64,000 nucleotides of DNA from Methylobacterium sp. J-026 (GTDB lineage: Bacteria > Pseudomonadota > Alphaproteobacteria > Rhizobiales > Beijerinckiaceae), in assembly GCF_022829585.1 (NCBI RefSeq), contig NZ_JAKSYC010000054.1:1-64000 (forward strand), read 5' to 3'. Below are positions 17,465 to 27,281 of the stretch, piece by piece. Under the pieces are notes generated by a model. It was not told where the DNA came from. It saw nothing but the letters and a program-made list of their open reading frames with translations, and ran no database searches. How positions within the stretch are numbered: the first letter of the stretch is position 1; each line of letters begins with the position of its first letter. The position numbers were made by a program, and so were the translations under genes.

Positions 17465-17944
17465 ATGGCGGATGATTCCCCCGGCCGCGCCGCGGCGCCG
17501 GCCGCGCGCGCGTTCGATCAGGCTTTCGCTGCGGCGCGGCGGGCGGAGGCGGCCGGCGAGGTTCCGGTGGGAGCCGTCGTGGTCCGGGACGGGGCCGTGC
17601 TGGCCGTCGCCCACAACCTGCCGCGAACGCTGCACGATCCGACCGCGCATGCGGAGATCCTGGCCATCCGGGCGGCCTGCGCGGCGATCGGCGACGAACG
17701 GCTCACCGGCTGCGACCTCTACGTGACGCTCGAACCCTGCCCGATGTGCGCGGGGGCGATTTCCTTCGCGCGGATCCGGCGGCTCTACTACGGGGCATCG
17801 GATCCGAAGGGCGGCGGCGTCGAAAACGGGCCGCGGGTCTTCAACCAGCCGACCTGCCATCACGCGCCGGAGGTCTATGGCGGCTTCCGAGAACGCGAGG
17901 CGGCGGCGCTCCTGCGGGACTTCTTCGCGTCGAAGCGCGGCTGA
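17465..17944 (+). CDS. tadA: tRNA-specific adenosine deaminase
   Basis: A 159-residue zinc deaminase that converts A34 to inosine in the anticodon of tRNA-Arg(ACG). The zinc and proton-shuttle motif AHAEI is at residues 61-65 (His62, Glu64) and PCPMC at 91-95 (Cys92, Cys95). The GAVVVRDGAVLAVAHN strand is typical. It is divergent from csbD and convergent with the beta-barrel gene. In many relatives tadA sits directly beside the pseudouridine synthase gene; here the two small stress genes lie between them. Confidence 0.94.
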   Translation: MADDSPGRAAAPAARAFDQAFAAARRAEAAGEVPVGAVVVRDGAVLAVAHNLPRTLHDPTAHAEILAIRAACAAIGDERLTGCDLYVTLEPCPMCAGAISFARIRRLYYGASDPKGGGVENGPRVFNQPTCHHAPEVYGGFREREAAALLRDFFASKRG

Positions 17945-18014
17945 CCACGGATACGCATGGACGCGCAATACCGGGCGGGGCCTGCGCCACCGGACGGCGC
18001 CGTTCCGGCCCGAT

Positions 18015-19856
18015 CTACGGATTGACCCGCAAGCCGACCAGGAAGGTGTTGTCCTGGAAGCTCGCCCCGGTCACCGTGCTGTTGATCTGCTGGTAGATGT
18101 AGGTGCCCCGCAGGGTCAGCCACCGGGTCAGGTGATAGTCGAGCCGCGCGGTCGCCGAGACCCCGTTCTCCCGGATCGTGCTGCCCTGATAGTCGTTCCG
18201 CAGGAGCGAGCCGCCGATCACGATCGACAGGTTGCGCAGCAGGTCGTGCTGGATTTCGAGGGTGGCGACGTCGGTGAGGATGCCGCTCGACCCGACGATG
18301 GTCGTCTCGGTGACGCCCGTGGCCGCGGTGAGGCGAACGGTGGTGAGCGGGCTCATCGACCAGACCAGGGCCGCGTTGACAAGGGGGGCGTCGATGGCGC
18401 GCAGGGTCGGATCGACGTAGGTGCGGTGCTGGATGCCCGCCGAGATCTCGCCGGTGAGCGTGCGCAGCAGGCCGAAGCTGGCCCCGACCATCAGGGCAAT
18501 CCCGTCCGAATCGCGTCGGATGCCGTTCTGGTCCTGCCGCAGGTCGTAGACGCGCGTATCGGCCAGGATGTCCACGAAGGGGCTGAAGTCCGGATTGACC
18601 TCGTAGGCGGTGCGCAACTGGAGACTGTATTGGTTCAGGTTCCGGTCGGCCTGATTGATGATCGTGCCGTCGGACAGCCGGGCGTTGTCGAATTCCGAGC
18701 GATCGATCGAGCCGCGCAGCGTCACCGACAGGCGGTTGAAGGTCTCGGTCGCGCCGAGGGACGCCCCATAGACGGCCAGCAGCGGCCGGCTCGTGGTCGC
18801 GGCGGCCTGGAGCCCGAGATTCGCGGCCTGGAGATTGGGGTTCGACGTGCGCTGCGTGTCGACGAGGAAGCGGCCTTCGGCGTCGATGTGCAGATCGCGG
18901 TCCGCATCGATGCGCAGGCGCACGACGCCGTCGGCGGCGGGCCGGCTCGCGGGTTCGTTCTGCGGCGTCTCCAGATAGGCGCCGCGCAGGGAGCCCTGGA
19001 GCGAACTCGACGACCAGTTGCTCTGGAAATCGACCGCCGCATCTGTGCGCAGGGCCACGGAGCCCTTGGCGAGCTGCCGGCTGGTCTGATCGGGGTTGGA
19101 ATCGTATCCGAGGCTCTGCGCGAAGCTCGGCAGCACCGTGAACGATCCGACCTGATAGCCGAGAGGCGCGTAGGCGGGATCCATGGGGATCGGCCGGGCG
19201 AGATCGGTACCCAGGATGAAGCCCGGGGTCAGGAGGCCGAGGGCGGCTGAGCCCGGGATGAGCGGCAGGATCGGCCGAAGCTGCGTCGGCGCCTGCGGCA
19301 GCGGCACCCCGACCACCGGCTGCTGGATGATCGGCGTGAGCTTCAGCGCCGGGCTCGGAACCTGAGTAATGTCCTGGGTATACCTACGGGTCGCGGTGCC
19401 GAGCCGGCGCGGGGGCGCGGCGCGCGATCTGAGCAGGGCCGAGGGCGCCAGATTGGCCGGTGCCGTCGAACTGCCGCCGGTGCGCTGACCGCCTCCGGTC
19501 GCGCGGGTATCGAGCTGGGACTGGCCCGGCTGGACCTGCCCCTGCGTCGGGAGCGCGGGTGAGAGCGGCGAGCGCAGGCTGTCGCCGCCGATCTGGTCGC
19601 CCCCCGTCGTATCCCCGCTCGGCGAGCCGCGGCCGTCATCGCGCGACAGCCCGTCCGGGAGGCGCCGCCTCAGGGAGGGGAGGCCGTTCGGGGCCGTGTC
19701 CAGTCCGGTTCCGGGATTGTCGGGCTGCCCGGTGACGGGGCTGATCGCATCGAAGCGCTGCGCAGAGGTCGGCGACGCCGCGAGCGCGAGCGTCAGGGCT
19801 GCATACGCGAGCCGAATCTCGTGCCGGTCCCGCCGGTCAGACCGTGCCGTACGCAC
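18015..19856 (-). CDS. Outer membrane beta-barrel protein
   Basis: A 613-residue exported protein. A GTG start is followed by a basic stretch and a signal sequence (LAYAALTLALAASPTSAQ, cleaved near residue 33). Residues about 40-190 are low-complexity Pro/Gly/Gln/Ser. From about residue 215 on, alternating amphipathic strands separated by turns make up the rest, ending TFLVGLRVNP, the terminal strand expected of a barrel. It resembles the putative beta-barrel porin 2 family found in Hyphomicrobiales. The Pro-rich segment is likely periplasmic. The substrate is unknown. The divergent neighbour is the MucR gene, across 282 AT-rich bases. Confidence 0.85.
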   Translation of the reverse strand: MRTARSDRRDRHEIRLAYAALTLALAASPTSAQRFDAISPVTGQPDNPGTGLDTAPNGLPSLRRRLPDGLSRDDGRGSPSGDTTGGDQIGGDSLRSPLSPALPTQGQVQPGQSQLDTRATGGGQRTGGSSTAPANLAPSALLRSRAAPPRRLGTATRRYTQDITQVPSPALKLTPIIQQPVVGVPLPQAPTQLRPILPLIPGSAALGLLTPGFILGTDLARPIPMDPAYAPLGYQVGSFTVLPSFAQSLGYDSNPDQTSRQLAKGSVALRTDAAVDFQSNWSSSSLQGSLRGAYLETPQNEPASRPAADGVVRLRIDADRDLHIDAEGRFLVDTQRTSNPNLQAANLGLQAAATTSRPLLAVYGASLGATETFNRLSVTLRGSIDRSEFDNARLSDGTIINQADRNLNQYSLQLRTAYEVNPDFSPFVDILADTRVYDLRQDQNGIRRDSDGIALMVGASFGLLRTLTGEISAGIQHRTYVDPTLRAIDAPLVNAALVWSMSPLTTVRLTAATGVTETTIVGSSGILTDVATLEIQHDLLRNLSIVIGGSLLRNDYQGSTIRENGVSATARLDYHLTRWLTLRGTYIYQQINSTVTGASFQDNTFLVGLRVNP

Positions 19857-20069
19857 TTGATCTCGGTCTCCACCAATATCCCGAGTCCTGAACGCCGGGA
19901 TTCACCGTCCACGCCGCGACCAAACGGGTCATCGGTATGGTTAATTGAGGCTAGCTCTACGTGGTTAATGTCGCGTCAACGGCGGGTTCGGCCAGCATTT
20001 CGAAATCGCGACGGCCTGTTTCCGTCTCGATTCCGATCCGATTGAGATTTGCGTGGAAATCCGTTAGGA

Positions 20070-20138
20070 TCAGAAAGTTTTCGATCGCATCCGATATGGA
20101 TTGGTCGATCCGGATATTTTGAATAACGGGGGTCGATC
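20070..20138 (+). promoter_or_regulatory. AT-rich control region upstream of mucR
   Basis: The bases ahead of the MucR ATG are unusually AT-rich for this genome and hold ATCCGATATGGAT and ATCCGGATATTTTG, short overlapping palindromes built on ATCC/GGAT. MucR/Ros proteins bind AT-rich sites and commonly repress their own genes, so an autoregulatory site is plausible. Exact promoter elements cannot be fixed. Confidence 0.4.
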
Positions 20139-20642
20139 ATGAACGAGAGCATAGCGAGCGAGCAGTCGGAGCGCATCGAACTGGCTGTCGATATCGTCGC
20201 GGCTTATGTGTCGAACAATTCGGTGCCTTCGACCGATCTTCCGGGCTTGATCGACATCGTTCACGGCGCTTTGAGCCATCTCGCGACTGCGGGCGAGGGC
20301 TCGACTGGGCCAACCGAAAAGTTGACGCCGGCGCAGATCCGAAAGTCGATTACGACTGATCACATCGTCAGCTTCGAGGACGGGAAGCCCTACAAGACTC
20401 TCCGCCGGCATCTGACGCTGCGCGGGCTGTCGCCTGAGGCGTACCGGGCGAAATGGGGGCTGCCGGTGGACTATCCCATGACCGCGGCGAGCTACTCCGC
20501 CCAGCGATCCGAGCTGGCGCGGGCCCTCGGGTTGGGGCAGCAACGCCGCAAGTATAACGGCCCCGTCCAGCCGATCGTGACGGAGGCGCCGGCCGCGGCG
20601 TCGCCGAAGCCGCGCAGCCGGAAGAACGCCCCGGCGGAGTGA
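20139..20642 (+). CDS. MucR family transcriptional regulator lacking canonical zinc ligands
   Basis: A 167-residue Ros/MucR-type regulator. The N-terminal oligomerisation region is at residues about 10-50 and the DNA-binding domain at about 65-130: DHIVSFEDGKPYKTLRRHL, then GLSPEAYRAKWGLPVDYPM and SELARALGLGQ. In zinc-binding members a Cys stands where Ser78 is here, and a second His follows the RHL helix; in this protein that segment is TLRG. It therefore appears to fold without zinc, like the Ml proteins of Mesorhizobium. MucR proteins are H-NS-like repressors of envelope, motility and symbiosis genes. Confidence 0.92.
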   Translation: MNESIASEQSERIELAVDIVAAYVSNNSVPSTDLPGLIDIVHGALSHLATAGEGSTGPTEKLTPAQIRKSITTDHIVSFEDGKPYKTLRRHLTLRGLSPEAYRAKWGLPVDYPMTAASYSAQRSELARALGLGQQRRKYNGPVQPIVTEAPAAASPKPRSRKNAPAE

Positions 20643-20929
20643 TCCGCTCGGCCGTTCCCGTCGCACGGTGAGGCGCGCGCGGACCGCGGAAGCGTGGGAA
20701 CCCGGCAGCCGTCGATCGGCTACCGACCGGCATCGCCGGGCGATCCGGACCCGCGGTGCAGGCCGCGAGGCCTGGTGCGATGAGCGCGTGAACTCGGGCC
20801 GGACGGCGCGCTTGCGCGCCGCGCAACCGTGCGCCGCGCGTCCGCGGCTAGGCAGGCCGCGCGCCGCTGCCATCTTGCGCATGTTGCTTCGCACAAACGA
20901 GCGAACACCCCGCGCCGGAGAGCCCCGCC

Positions 20930-22105
20930 GTGCCGCCATTGCCGATACTTGCCCTCGCCGTCGCCTCCTTCGGGATCGGCACCACCGAATTCGTGATCAT
21001 GGGCCTGCTCCCGGAGGTGGCCCAGAGCTTCGGCGTCACGATCCCGCAGGCGGGCTATCTCGTGTCCGGGTACGCCATGGGCGTGGTCGTGGGCGCGCCG
21101 GTCGTGGCCATCGCCACGGCGCGCATGCCGCGCAAGGCGGCCCTGCTCGCCCTGATGGGCGTGTTCCTGGCCGGTAACCTCGGTTGCGCGATGGCGCCGA
21201 GCTACACGCTGCTGATGGCCGCGCGGATCCTGACGGCCTTCGCGCACGGGGCCTTCTTCGGAATCGGCGCCGTGGTGGCGCGGGATCTGGTGCCGCGGGA
21301 GAAGCGGACCCAGGCCGTCGCCCTGATGTTCACCGGATTGACGCTGGCCAACGTCCTCGGCGTGCCCCTCGGCACCGCCCTCGGGCAGGTCGCGGGATGG
21401 CGTTCGACCTTCTGGGCGGTGGTGGGGATCGGCCTCGCGGCAGGCTTGGCGATCCAGCTCTGCGTGCCCACGGGGCTGCCCGGCACGCGCGGGCGCCTGA
21501 TCAGCGAGTTCCGGGCGCTGGGCCGCTGGCCGGTGCTGCGGCCGATGCTGATCTCGACCCTGTCGTCGGTGAGCTTCTTCACGGTGTTCACCTACATCAC
21601 GCCGTTCCTGACCGGGGTGACCAGGTTCTCGCCGCAGGGTGTGACCGGCGTGCTCTTCGCCGCCGGAACCGGACTGACCGTCGGCAATCTCGCGGGCGGA
21701 CACTTCGCTGACCGGGGCCAGATGGCGACGATCGTCGGCAGCTTCCTCGGCATCGTGGTGTCTCTGCTGCTCCTGGCCGTCGTGGCACACCATCCGGCGA
21801 TGACGGTCGCGGTTCTGGTCCTGTGGTCGGGGCTGGTCTTCGCCCTGGTCTCGCCGCTGCAGATCTGGGTGGTGGAGGCCGCCAGCGACGCGCCGAACCT
21901 CGCCTCGACGCTCAACCAGGGCGCCTTCAACCTCGGCAATGCCACGGGGGCCTGGATCGGCGGCGCCGCCCTGACGCTCGGCGTCGGCTACGGAGAGTTG
22001 CCGCTGATCGCGGCGGCGGTGTCGCTCGTCGGCCTCCTCCTCACCCTGACGGCCGTCAGCCGCGCGATGCGGCGGGTGTTTTCTCCCTCAGCGCCGGGGG
22101 CCTGA
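20930..22105 (+). CDS. MFS transporter, AraJ/YdhP-like drug/sugar efflux subgroup
   Basis: A 391-residue, 12-helix major facilitator. It opens with LALAVASFGIGTTEFVIMGL, the signature of the sugar/drug efflux (DHA1, AraJ/YdhP) subgroup, and has the motif-A-like loop RMPRKAALLALMG after helix 2. The start is a GTG preceded by GGAGAG at 20917. It is convergent with gdh and has no adjacent regulator. A short inverted repeat (TTCGC/GCGAA) lies about 30 bases upstream. Export of a small organic compound is likely; the substrate is not predictable. Confidence 0.9.
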   Translation: MPPLPILALAVASFGIGTTEFVIMGLLPEVAQSFGVTIPQAGYLVSGYAMGVVVGAPVVAIATARMPRKAALLALMGVFLAGNLGCAMAPSYTLLMAARILTAFAHGAFFGIGAVVARDLVPREKRTQAVALMFTGLTLANVLGVPLGTALGQVAGWRSTFWAVVGIGLAAGLAIQLCVPTGLPGTRGRLISEFRALGRWPVLRPMLISTLSSVSFFTVFTYITPFLTGVTRFSPQGVTGVLFAAGTGLTVGNLAGGHFADRGQMATIVGSFLGIVVSLLLLAVVAHHPAMTVAVLVLWSGLVFALVSPLQIWVVEAASDAPNLASTLNQGAFNLGNATGAWIGGAALTLGVGYGELPLIAAAVSLVGLLLTLTAVSRAMRRVFSPSAPGA

Positions 22106-22176
22106 GCGCACGTCGCCGTCGCCGGCAGCATTCTCCCGGTTCCGGTGGCTCAGCCGATGCGCCCGGTGCCGGATTC

Positions 22177-25100
22177 TCAGCCCCCGCGCACGAGATCGCC
22201 GAGCAGGCTCGCCGCCACGGTCGCCTTGGAGACCGTCAGACCGGACGCGCGGATCGCGTCGACCGCATCGCGGATCCGGGCGAGCGACGGCCCCCGGGCC
22301 TTCGCCCAGGCCTCGACGGCCCCGGGCCCGGCGCCCAGATCGGACACGATCTCGGCGGTCAGCTTGCGATGGGCGGCGGCGATGCCGGCCACCGCGCGCT
22401 CCAGGGCGACGCGATCGAACGTGTCGGCGACCGGGACGGTGCGCGCGGCCGCGGCGAGTTCGTCGAGGCGGAAGGCGTGCTCCAGGGCGAAATGCGTAGC
22501 GGCCACTTCCTCCACCGGCCGACCGCCCGCTTCGGCGACCCGGACGATGTCGGGGGCGGAGACCAGGGCGGTGAGGGAGGCGAGCCGCCGGGCCTGCGCC
22601 GGTTCCATGCCGAGCTCTTCGAGCTCGGTCGCGCGTGCGTCGATCGCCGCCCGGGCCGCCGCGTCGAGCACCTTGGGCAGCGCCGCCTCCACCGCCGCGA
22701 TGCCGTCCCGGTAGCGTCCCACAATCGGGGCGAGGCCGCCGGTCAGGTCGAGGTTGCGGATGAACCAGACGATGCGGTTCATCAGCAGATCCTGGACCTC
22801 GGCGTAGAGGCCGAGTTGATCCGCGCCGGTGATCCGGCCGGCGAGGCCGTCGATGGCGAGGTTGAGTTCCATCAGGCCGAAGGCGTCCCGGGTCGCCGCA
22901 TAGGCCTTGGCGATGGTGGCCGCGTCGGCGCCGGTCCCGTCGACCAGGCGCGTGGTCAGGGACGGGCCGCCCCGGTTGACGATGATGTTGGCCAGCGCCG
23001 TGGCGATGATCTCGCGACGCAGCCGGTGTCCCTTCACGGCATCCGGGAACTGCTCGCGCAGGGCCTTCGGGAAGTAGCGCTGCAATTCGCGGTCGAAATA
23101 CGGGTCGTTCGGTACGGCGCTGTCCAGGATCGCGTCGTGCAGCGATAGCTTCGCGTAGGCGAGCAGCACCGCGTATTCCGGCCGGGTCAGCCCCTCGTTC
23201 CGGCGCAGGCGCTCGGTGAGCGCGGCATCATCGGGCAGGAACTCCACCGCCCGGTCGAGGCGCCCCTCGGCCTCCAGCGCCTGCATGGTCCGCATGGCGA
23301 AGCCGGTCTCGCCGAGGCCGCCGCGCTGGGCGAGGGACAGGGCGAGCGTCTGCAATTCGTTGTTGCGCAGGACGAGGTGGCCGACCTCCTCGGTCATGGT
23401 GGCGAGCAGGGCGTTGCGGGCCTCGTAGCTCAGCCGCCCGTCACGCTCCGGCGTCATCAGGGCGATCTTGATGTTGACCTCGACGTCGGAGGTGTTCACG
23501 CCGGCCGAATTGTCGATGGCGTCGGTGTTGAGGCGGATGCCGGCGCGCGCGGCCTCGATGCGCCCGCGCTGGGTCAGGCCGAGATTGGCGCCCTCGGCGA
23601 CGACCTTGGCCCGCAATTCCGGGCCGGTGATGCGCACGGCGTCGTTGGCGCGGTCGCCGGCATCGTCGTCGGTCTCGGTCGTGGCGCGGATATAGGTGCC
23701 GATGCCGCCGAACCACAGCAGGTCGGCCGGCGCTTTCAGGATCGCCTGCATCAGCTCCGTGGGCGTGGCCTCCGCGCGGTCGAAGCCCAGGGCCGCCCGC
23801 ACCGGTTCAGAGAGCGGCACCGTCTTCAGGCTGCGGGAGAACACGCCACCGCCCGCCGAGATCAGGCTCCGGTCGTAATCCGCCCAGGACGAGCGCCCGA
23901 GATCGAACAGGCGGCGGCGCTCGGCGAAGCTCGCCGCCGCGTCCGGGTTCGGGTCGAGGAAGATGTCCCGGTGGTCGAAGGCCGCGCGCAGCCGGATGCT
24001 CTGCGACAGCAGCATGCCGTTGCCGAACACGTCGCCCGACATGTCGCCGACGCCGACCACAGTGATCGGATCGGTCTGGACGTCGATGTCGATCTCGCGG
24101 AAGTGGCGGCGCACCGCCTCCCAGGCGCCCCGGGCGGTGATGCCCATGCCCTTGTGGTCGTAGCCCTGGCTGCCGCCGGACGCGAAGGCATCGCCCAGCC
24201 AATGGCCCTTCTCCAGCGAGAGCGCGTTGGCGATGTCCGAGAAGGTGGCGGTGCCCTTGTCGGCGGCGACCACGAGATAGGCGTCGTCGGGATCGTGCCG
24301 GACCGTGTCGGGCGGGGGCACGATCGCGTCGCCGACGATGTTGTCGGTGAGTTCGAGCAGGGTGCGGATGAAGAGCTGGTAGCTCTCGGTACCCTCCCGC
24401 ATCCAGGCGGCGCGGTCGGAAGCCGGCGGCAGGCGCTTGGGGAAGAATCCGCCCTTGGCGCCCACCGGCACGATAACGGCATTCTTGACCTGCTGGGCCT
24501 TCACCAGCCCGAGGATCTCCGTGCGGAAATCCTCCGGCCGGTCGGACCAGCGCAGGCCGCCCCGGGCGACATAGCCGAAGCGCAGGTGCACGCCCTCGAC
24601 CCGGGGGGCGTAGACGAAGATCTCGAACAGCGGCCGGGGCAGGGGCATCGCCGCCACCTTCGCGCAGGCGAACTTGAAGCTGATCGTCTCCCGCGGCTTC
24701 CCGTCGGCCCCCGTCTGGAAGAAGTTGGTCCGCACCGCCGCCTCGACGAGGTTGACGAACCGGCGCAGGATCCGGTCGTCGTCGAGGCTGGTGACGTCGG
24801 CCAGCGCGTCCTCGATTCCGGCCCGGACATCCGCGGTCCCGGCGGCCCGGTCGCCCTCGGTGGCGGGCTCGAACCGGACGCGGAACAAGCTCACGATCGC
24901 CCGCGCGATCCCGGGATGCCGGCTCAGGGTCCCGGCGATGTAATCCTGACCGTAGCGGATGCGCAGCTGGCGCAGGTAGCGCCCGAGCGCCCGGAGCAGC
25001 GCCGCCTCGCGCCAGGCGAGGCCGGCCTCCAGCACCAAGCGGTTGTAGCCGTCCGATTCCGCCGTGCCCTCCGCGATGGCGAGCATCGCGTCTTCGAGGG

Positions 25101-27021
25101 GCTGCTCCAGATCCGTAAGTTCGATCGCGGCCCCGCTGGCGCGTTCGAGCAGCATGTCGTGCAGCCAGACCCGGTCCGCCTCGGCGGCACCCGCCGGCAC
25201 GATCCGGTAGGTGCGCTCGTTGATGACGCGGAAGCCGAGATTCTCCAGGGCCGGCACGCGATCGGACAGCGCGATCGCGGTCATCCGTGAGAACACCTTC
25301 AGGCGGACCTGCGCAGCCGAATCCGACCCGCGGCGGCCGAGATGCACGGCTCGCGGCTGTTCCGCGCTGAGGCTGTCCAGGATCGCGACATCGCCGACGG
25401 CGACCTCCGGCTGGAAATTGTCCCGGTAGGCGGCCGAGAACGCGTCGGCGTACCGGGCGGCGAGCCGGCGTGCCCGGTCGCCGCCATGGCTCTCCGCGAG
25501 GGCCGCCCGCAGGGCGTCGCCCCAGGTCCGGACCAGGGCGGCGATGCCGGATTCGAGGCCGGTCGGATCGATCTCGGGGGCGCCCTGGTCGGGAAGGCCG
25601 ACGATGTAGTGGGTGCGGGCGAGCGGCCCCTCGGGGTAGTCCGGGTAGGCGGCGCTGAGCCGCCCGCCATAGGCGTCGGCGAGGTAGGCGCCGATCCGCG
25701 CCCGGATGGTCGAATCGTAGCGCTCCTTCGGGACGTAGACGAGGAGCGAGACGAAGCGGCCGAAGCGGTCCGGCCGCGACAGGACGCGGATCCGCGGCCG
25801 GTCGGCGAGGTTGGCGATGGCCAGGGTGAATCGGTAGAGCCGCTCGACGTCGATCTGGAAAAGCTCGTCGCGCGGATAGCTCTCCAGCACCGCTAGGAGG
25901 CTGCGTCCGGCATGGCTGGTCGGGTCGAGGCCGGCGCGGGCGACGACGGCCTCGACCTTGCGGCGCAGGACTGGAACGTCGCGGGCCGGGCTGGTATAGG
26001 CGGTGGCGGTGAACAGGCCGACGATCCGCACCTCGCCCGAGAGCTTGCCGAGGCCGGAGAACAGCTTGACCCCGACATAGTCCAGGTAGGCGGACCGGTG
26101 GACGCGGGACTTCACGCTCGCCTTGGTGATGATCAGCGCCTGGGGTTCCTCCAGGAAGGTCAGGATCTCAGGGGTGTAGTCCACCGGCGTCCGGCCCCGG
26201 CGCAGCGGCGTGGCGCCGGGATCGCGCAGCACGCCGAGGCTCGACCCATCGACCAGGGGATGCGCCTCGCCGTCGATGCCGTGCTGCTGCATCCCTACGA
26301 GGAGGAACTGCCCGTCCGTCAGCCAGTCCAGGAAGGCCCGCGCCTCGGCGATCTCGCTCTCCGGCATGGGGGTCGGTGCCCGGCCCAGATTCTCCGCGAG
26401 ATCGGTGAGCCGCGCCAGCATCGCGTCGTGATCGTCGGCCGCCAGGGCGACGTCCCGGTAGACGGCCGCCAGCGCCTCCCGCAGCCGCTCACCGGCCTCC
26501 GCGGCGAGGCGATCGAGATGGATGTGGATGAAGCTCTCGCGCGCCAGGCTGCCCTGGGCGTCGGCGGTCGTCTCGCCGACCACGCGGATCAGCGCCCCCC
26601 CGGCATCCCGCTCGACGCCCAGGATCGGGTGGGCGACGAGGTCCGGCGACAAGCCCTGCTCGGTGAGTTCGGCCAGCGTCGAATCCAGCAGGAACGGGCG
26701 GTTGTCGTTGATGACTTCGAGGATCGTCATCTCGCGGCGGCGGCCGTCGCGGACCAGATCGACATCGCTCAAACGCATCCGGGCCGGATCGCCGGGCCGA
26801 CGCGGGTCGGCCAGGAACGCCCGGGCCCGGGCGGCGAGATCGGCCAGGGCATCGGCCTGGTAGGAGGCCAGATCCTCCGGGGTCACCCGCCCGAGCAGGT
26901 CGCGCACGAAACCGCCCGGGCCGCCCTGCTCGGTCACGAGGTCGGCGGCCGCTTCGATCAGCCCGGCACGGGCCGTCTTCTGCTCGGAGGAGGACAACGC
27001 CGTCGCGGTCTCGAGTGTCAT
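22177..27021 (-). CDS. gdhB: NAD-specific glutamate dehydrogenase, large (180 kDa) class
   Basis: A 1,614-residue protein with the size of the L-GDH180 class. The N-terminal half (about 1-720) is the regulatory ACT/PAS-like region; the catalytic part follows, with the substrate-binding lysine region VGAKGGFFPKRLP, the ADKGTATFSDIAN segment and the nucleotide-binding GVGDMSGDVFGNGM. A helical C-terminal domain completes it. It converts glutamate and NAD to 2-oxoglutarate, NADH and ammonium, mainly in amino-acid catabolism. It is monocistronic, convergent with the MFS gene and divergent from marR. I see no frameshift. Confidence 0.96.
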   Translation of the reverse strand: MTLETATALSSSEQKTARAGLIEAAADLVTEQGGPGGFVRDLLGRVTPEDLASYQADALADLAARARAFLADPRRPGDPARMRLSDVDLVRDGRRREMTILEVINDNRPFLLDSTLAELTEQGLSPDLVAHPILGVERDAGGALIRVVGETTADAQGSLARESFIHIHLDRLAAEAGERLREALAAVYRDVALAADDHDAMLARLTDLAENLGRAPTPMPESEIAEARAFLDWLTDGQFLLVGMQQHGIDGEAHPLVDGSSLGVLRDPGATPLRRGRTPVDYTPEILTFLEEPQALIITKASVKSRVHRSAYLDYVGVKLFSGLGKLSGEVRIVGLFTATAYTSPARDVPVLRRKVEAVVARAGLDPTSHAGRSLLAVLESYPRDELFQIDVERLYRFTLAIANLADRPRIRVLSRPDRFGRFVSLLVYVPKERYDSTIRARIGAYLADAYGGRLSAAYPDYPEGPLARTHYIVGLPDQGAPEIDPTGLESGIAALVRTWGDALRAALAESHGGDRARRLAARYADAFSAAYRDNFQPEVAVGDVAILDSLSAEQPRAVHLGRRGSDSAAQVRLKVFSRMTAIALSDRVPALENLGFRVINERTYRIVPAGAAEADRVWLHDMLLERASGAAIELTDLEQPLEDAMLAIAEGTAESDGYNRLVLEAGLAWREAALLRALGRYLRQLRIRYGQDYIAGTLSRHPGIARAIVSLFRVRFEPATEGDRAAGTADVRAGIEDALADVTSLDDDRILRRFVNLVEAAVRTNFFQTGADGKPRETISFKFACAKVAAMPLPRPLFEIFVYAPRVEGVHLRFGYVARGGLRWSDRPEDFRTEILGLVKAQQVKNAVIVPVGAKGGFFPKRLPPASDRAAWMREGTESYQLFIRTLLELTDNIVGDAIVPPPDTVRHDPDDAYLVVAADKGTATFSDIANALSLEKGHWLGDAFASGGSQGYDHKGMGITARGAWEAVRRHFREIDIDVQTDPITVVGVGDMSGDVFGNGMLLSQSIRLRAAFDHRDIFLDPNPDAAASFAERRRLFDLGRSSWADYDRSLISAGGGVFSRSLKTVPLSEPVRAALGFDRAEATPTELMQAILKAPADLLWFGGIGTYIRATTETDDDAGDRANDAVRITGPELRAKVVAEGANLGLTQRGRIEAARAGIRLNTDAIDNSAGVNTSDVEVNIKIALMTPERDGRLSYEARNALLATMTEEVGHLVLRNNELQTLALSLAQRGGLGETGFAMRTMQALEAEGRLDRAVEFLPDDAALTERLRRNEGLTRPEYAVLLAYAKLSLHDAILDSAVPNDPYFDRELQRYFPKALREQFPDAVKGHRLRREIIATALANIIVNRGGPSLTTRLVDGTGADAATIAKAYAATRDAFGLMELNLAIDGLAGRITGADQLGLYAEVQDLLMNRIVWFIRNLDLTGGLAPIVGRYRDGIAAVEAALPKVLDAAARAAIDARATELEELGMEPAQARRLASLTALVSAPDIVRVAEAGGRPVEEVAATHFALEHAFRLDELAAAARTVPVADTFDRVALERAVAGIAAAHRKLTAEIVSDLGAGPGAVEAWAKARGPSLARIRDAVDAIRASGLTVSKATVAASLLGDLVRGG

Positions 27022-27261
27022 CGCGCTTCTCCCGAACCGGGTTGCCGACCTTGAGCAGATCCCGATCCGGCAGTCGTCGGGAGCGGCGCGGCCTTCATCG
27101 TGATGCGCCCTCGTCCGCCGGAACCGGTGTCTCCTCCGGCGGCGCGCGTCCTAGGGATAGCAGCGTGGCCTGCCGTGTCGATGACACGCCCCGGCGGTTT
27201 GGGCACCGGTGCATGTCGAACGGTGCGAACCGTCAGGATCCGCTTGAGCACGCGCGGAAAT

Positions 27262-27273
27262 GTGCATATACAC
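27262..27273. promoter_or_regulatory. Candidate MarR operator overlapping the marR ribosome-binding region
   Basis: GTGCATATACAC is a near-perfect 12-base palindrome with one mismatched pair. It sits eight bases ahead of the marR ATG. MarR proteins typically repress their own operon by binding such AT-centred palindromes, so this is a likely autoregulatory site for marR and the MFS gene behind it. Confidence 0.45.
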
Positions 27274-27281
27274 GCATAGTG

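Noticed and set aside
23377-25290. 637-residue frame antisense to the glutamate dehydrogenase gene
   Set aside because: The dehydrogenase motifs are complete on the other strand; the antisense product has no recognisable domain.
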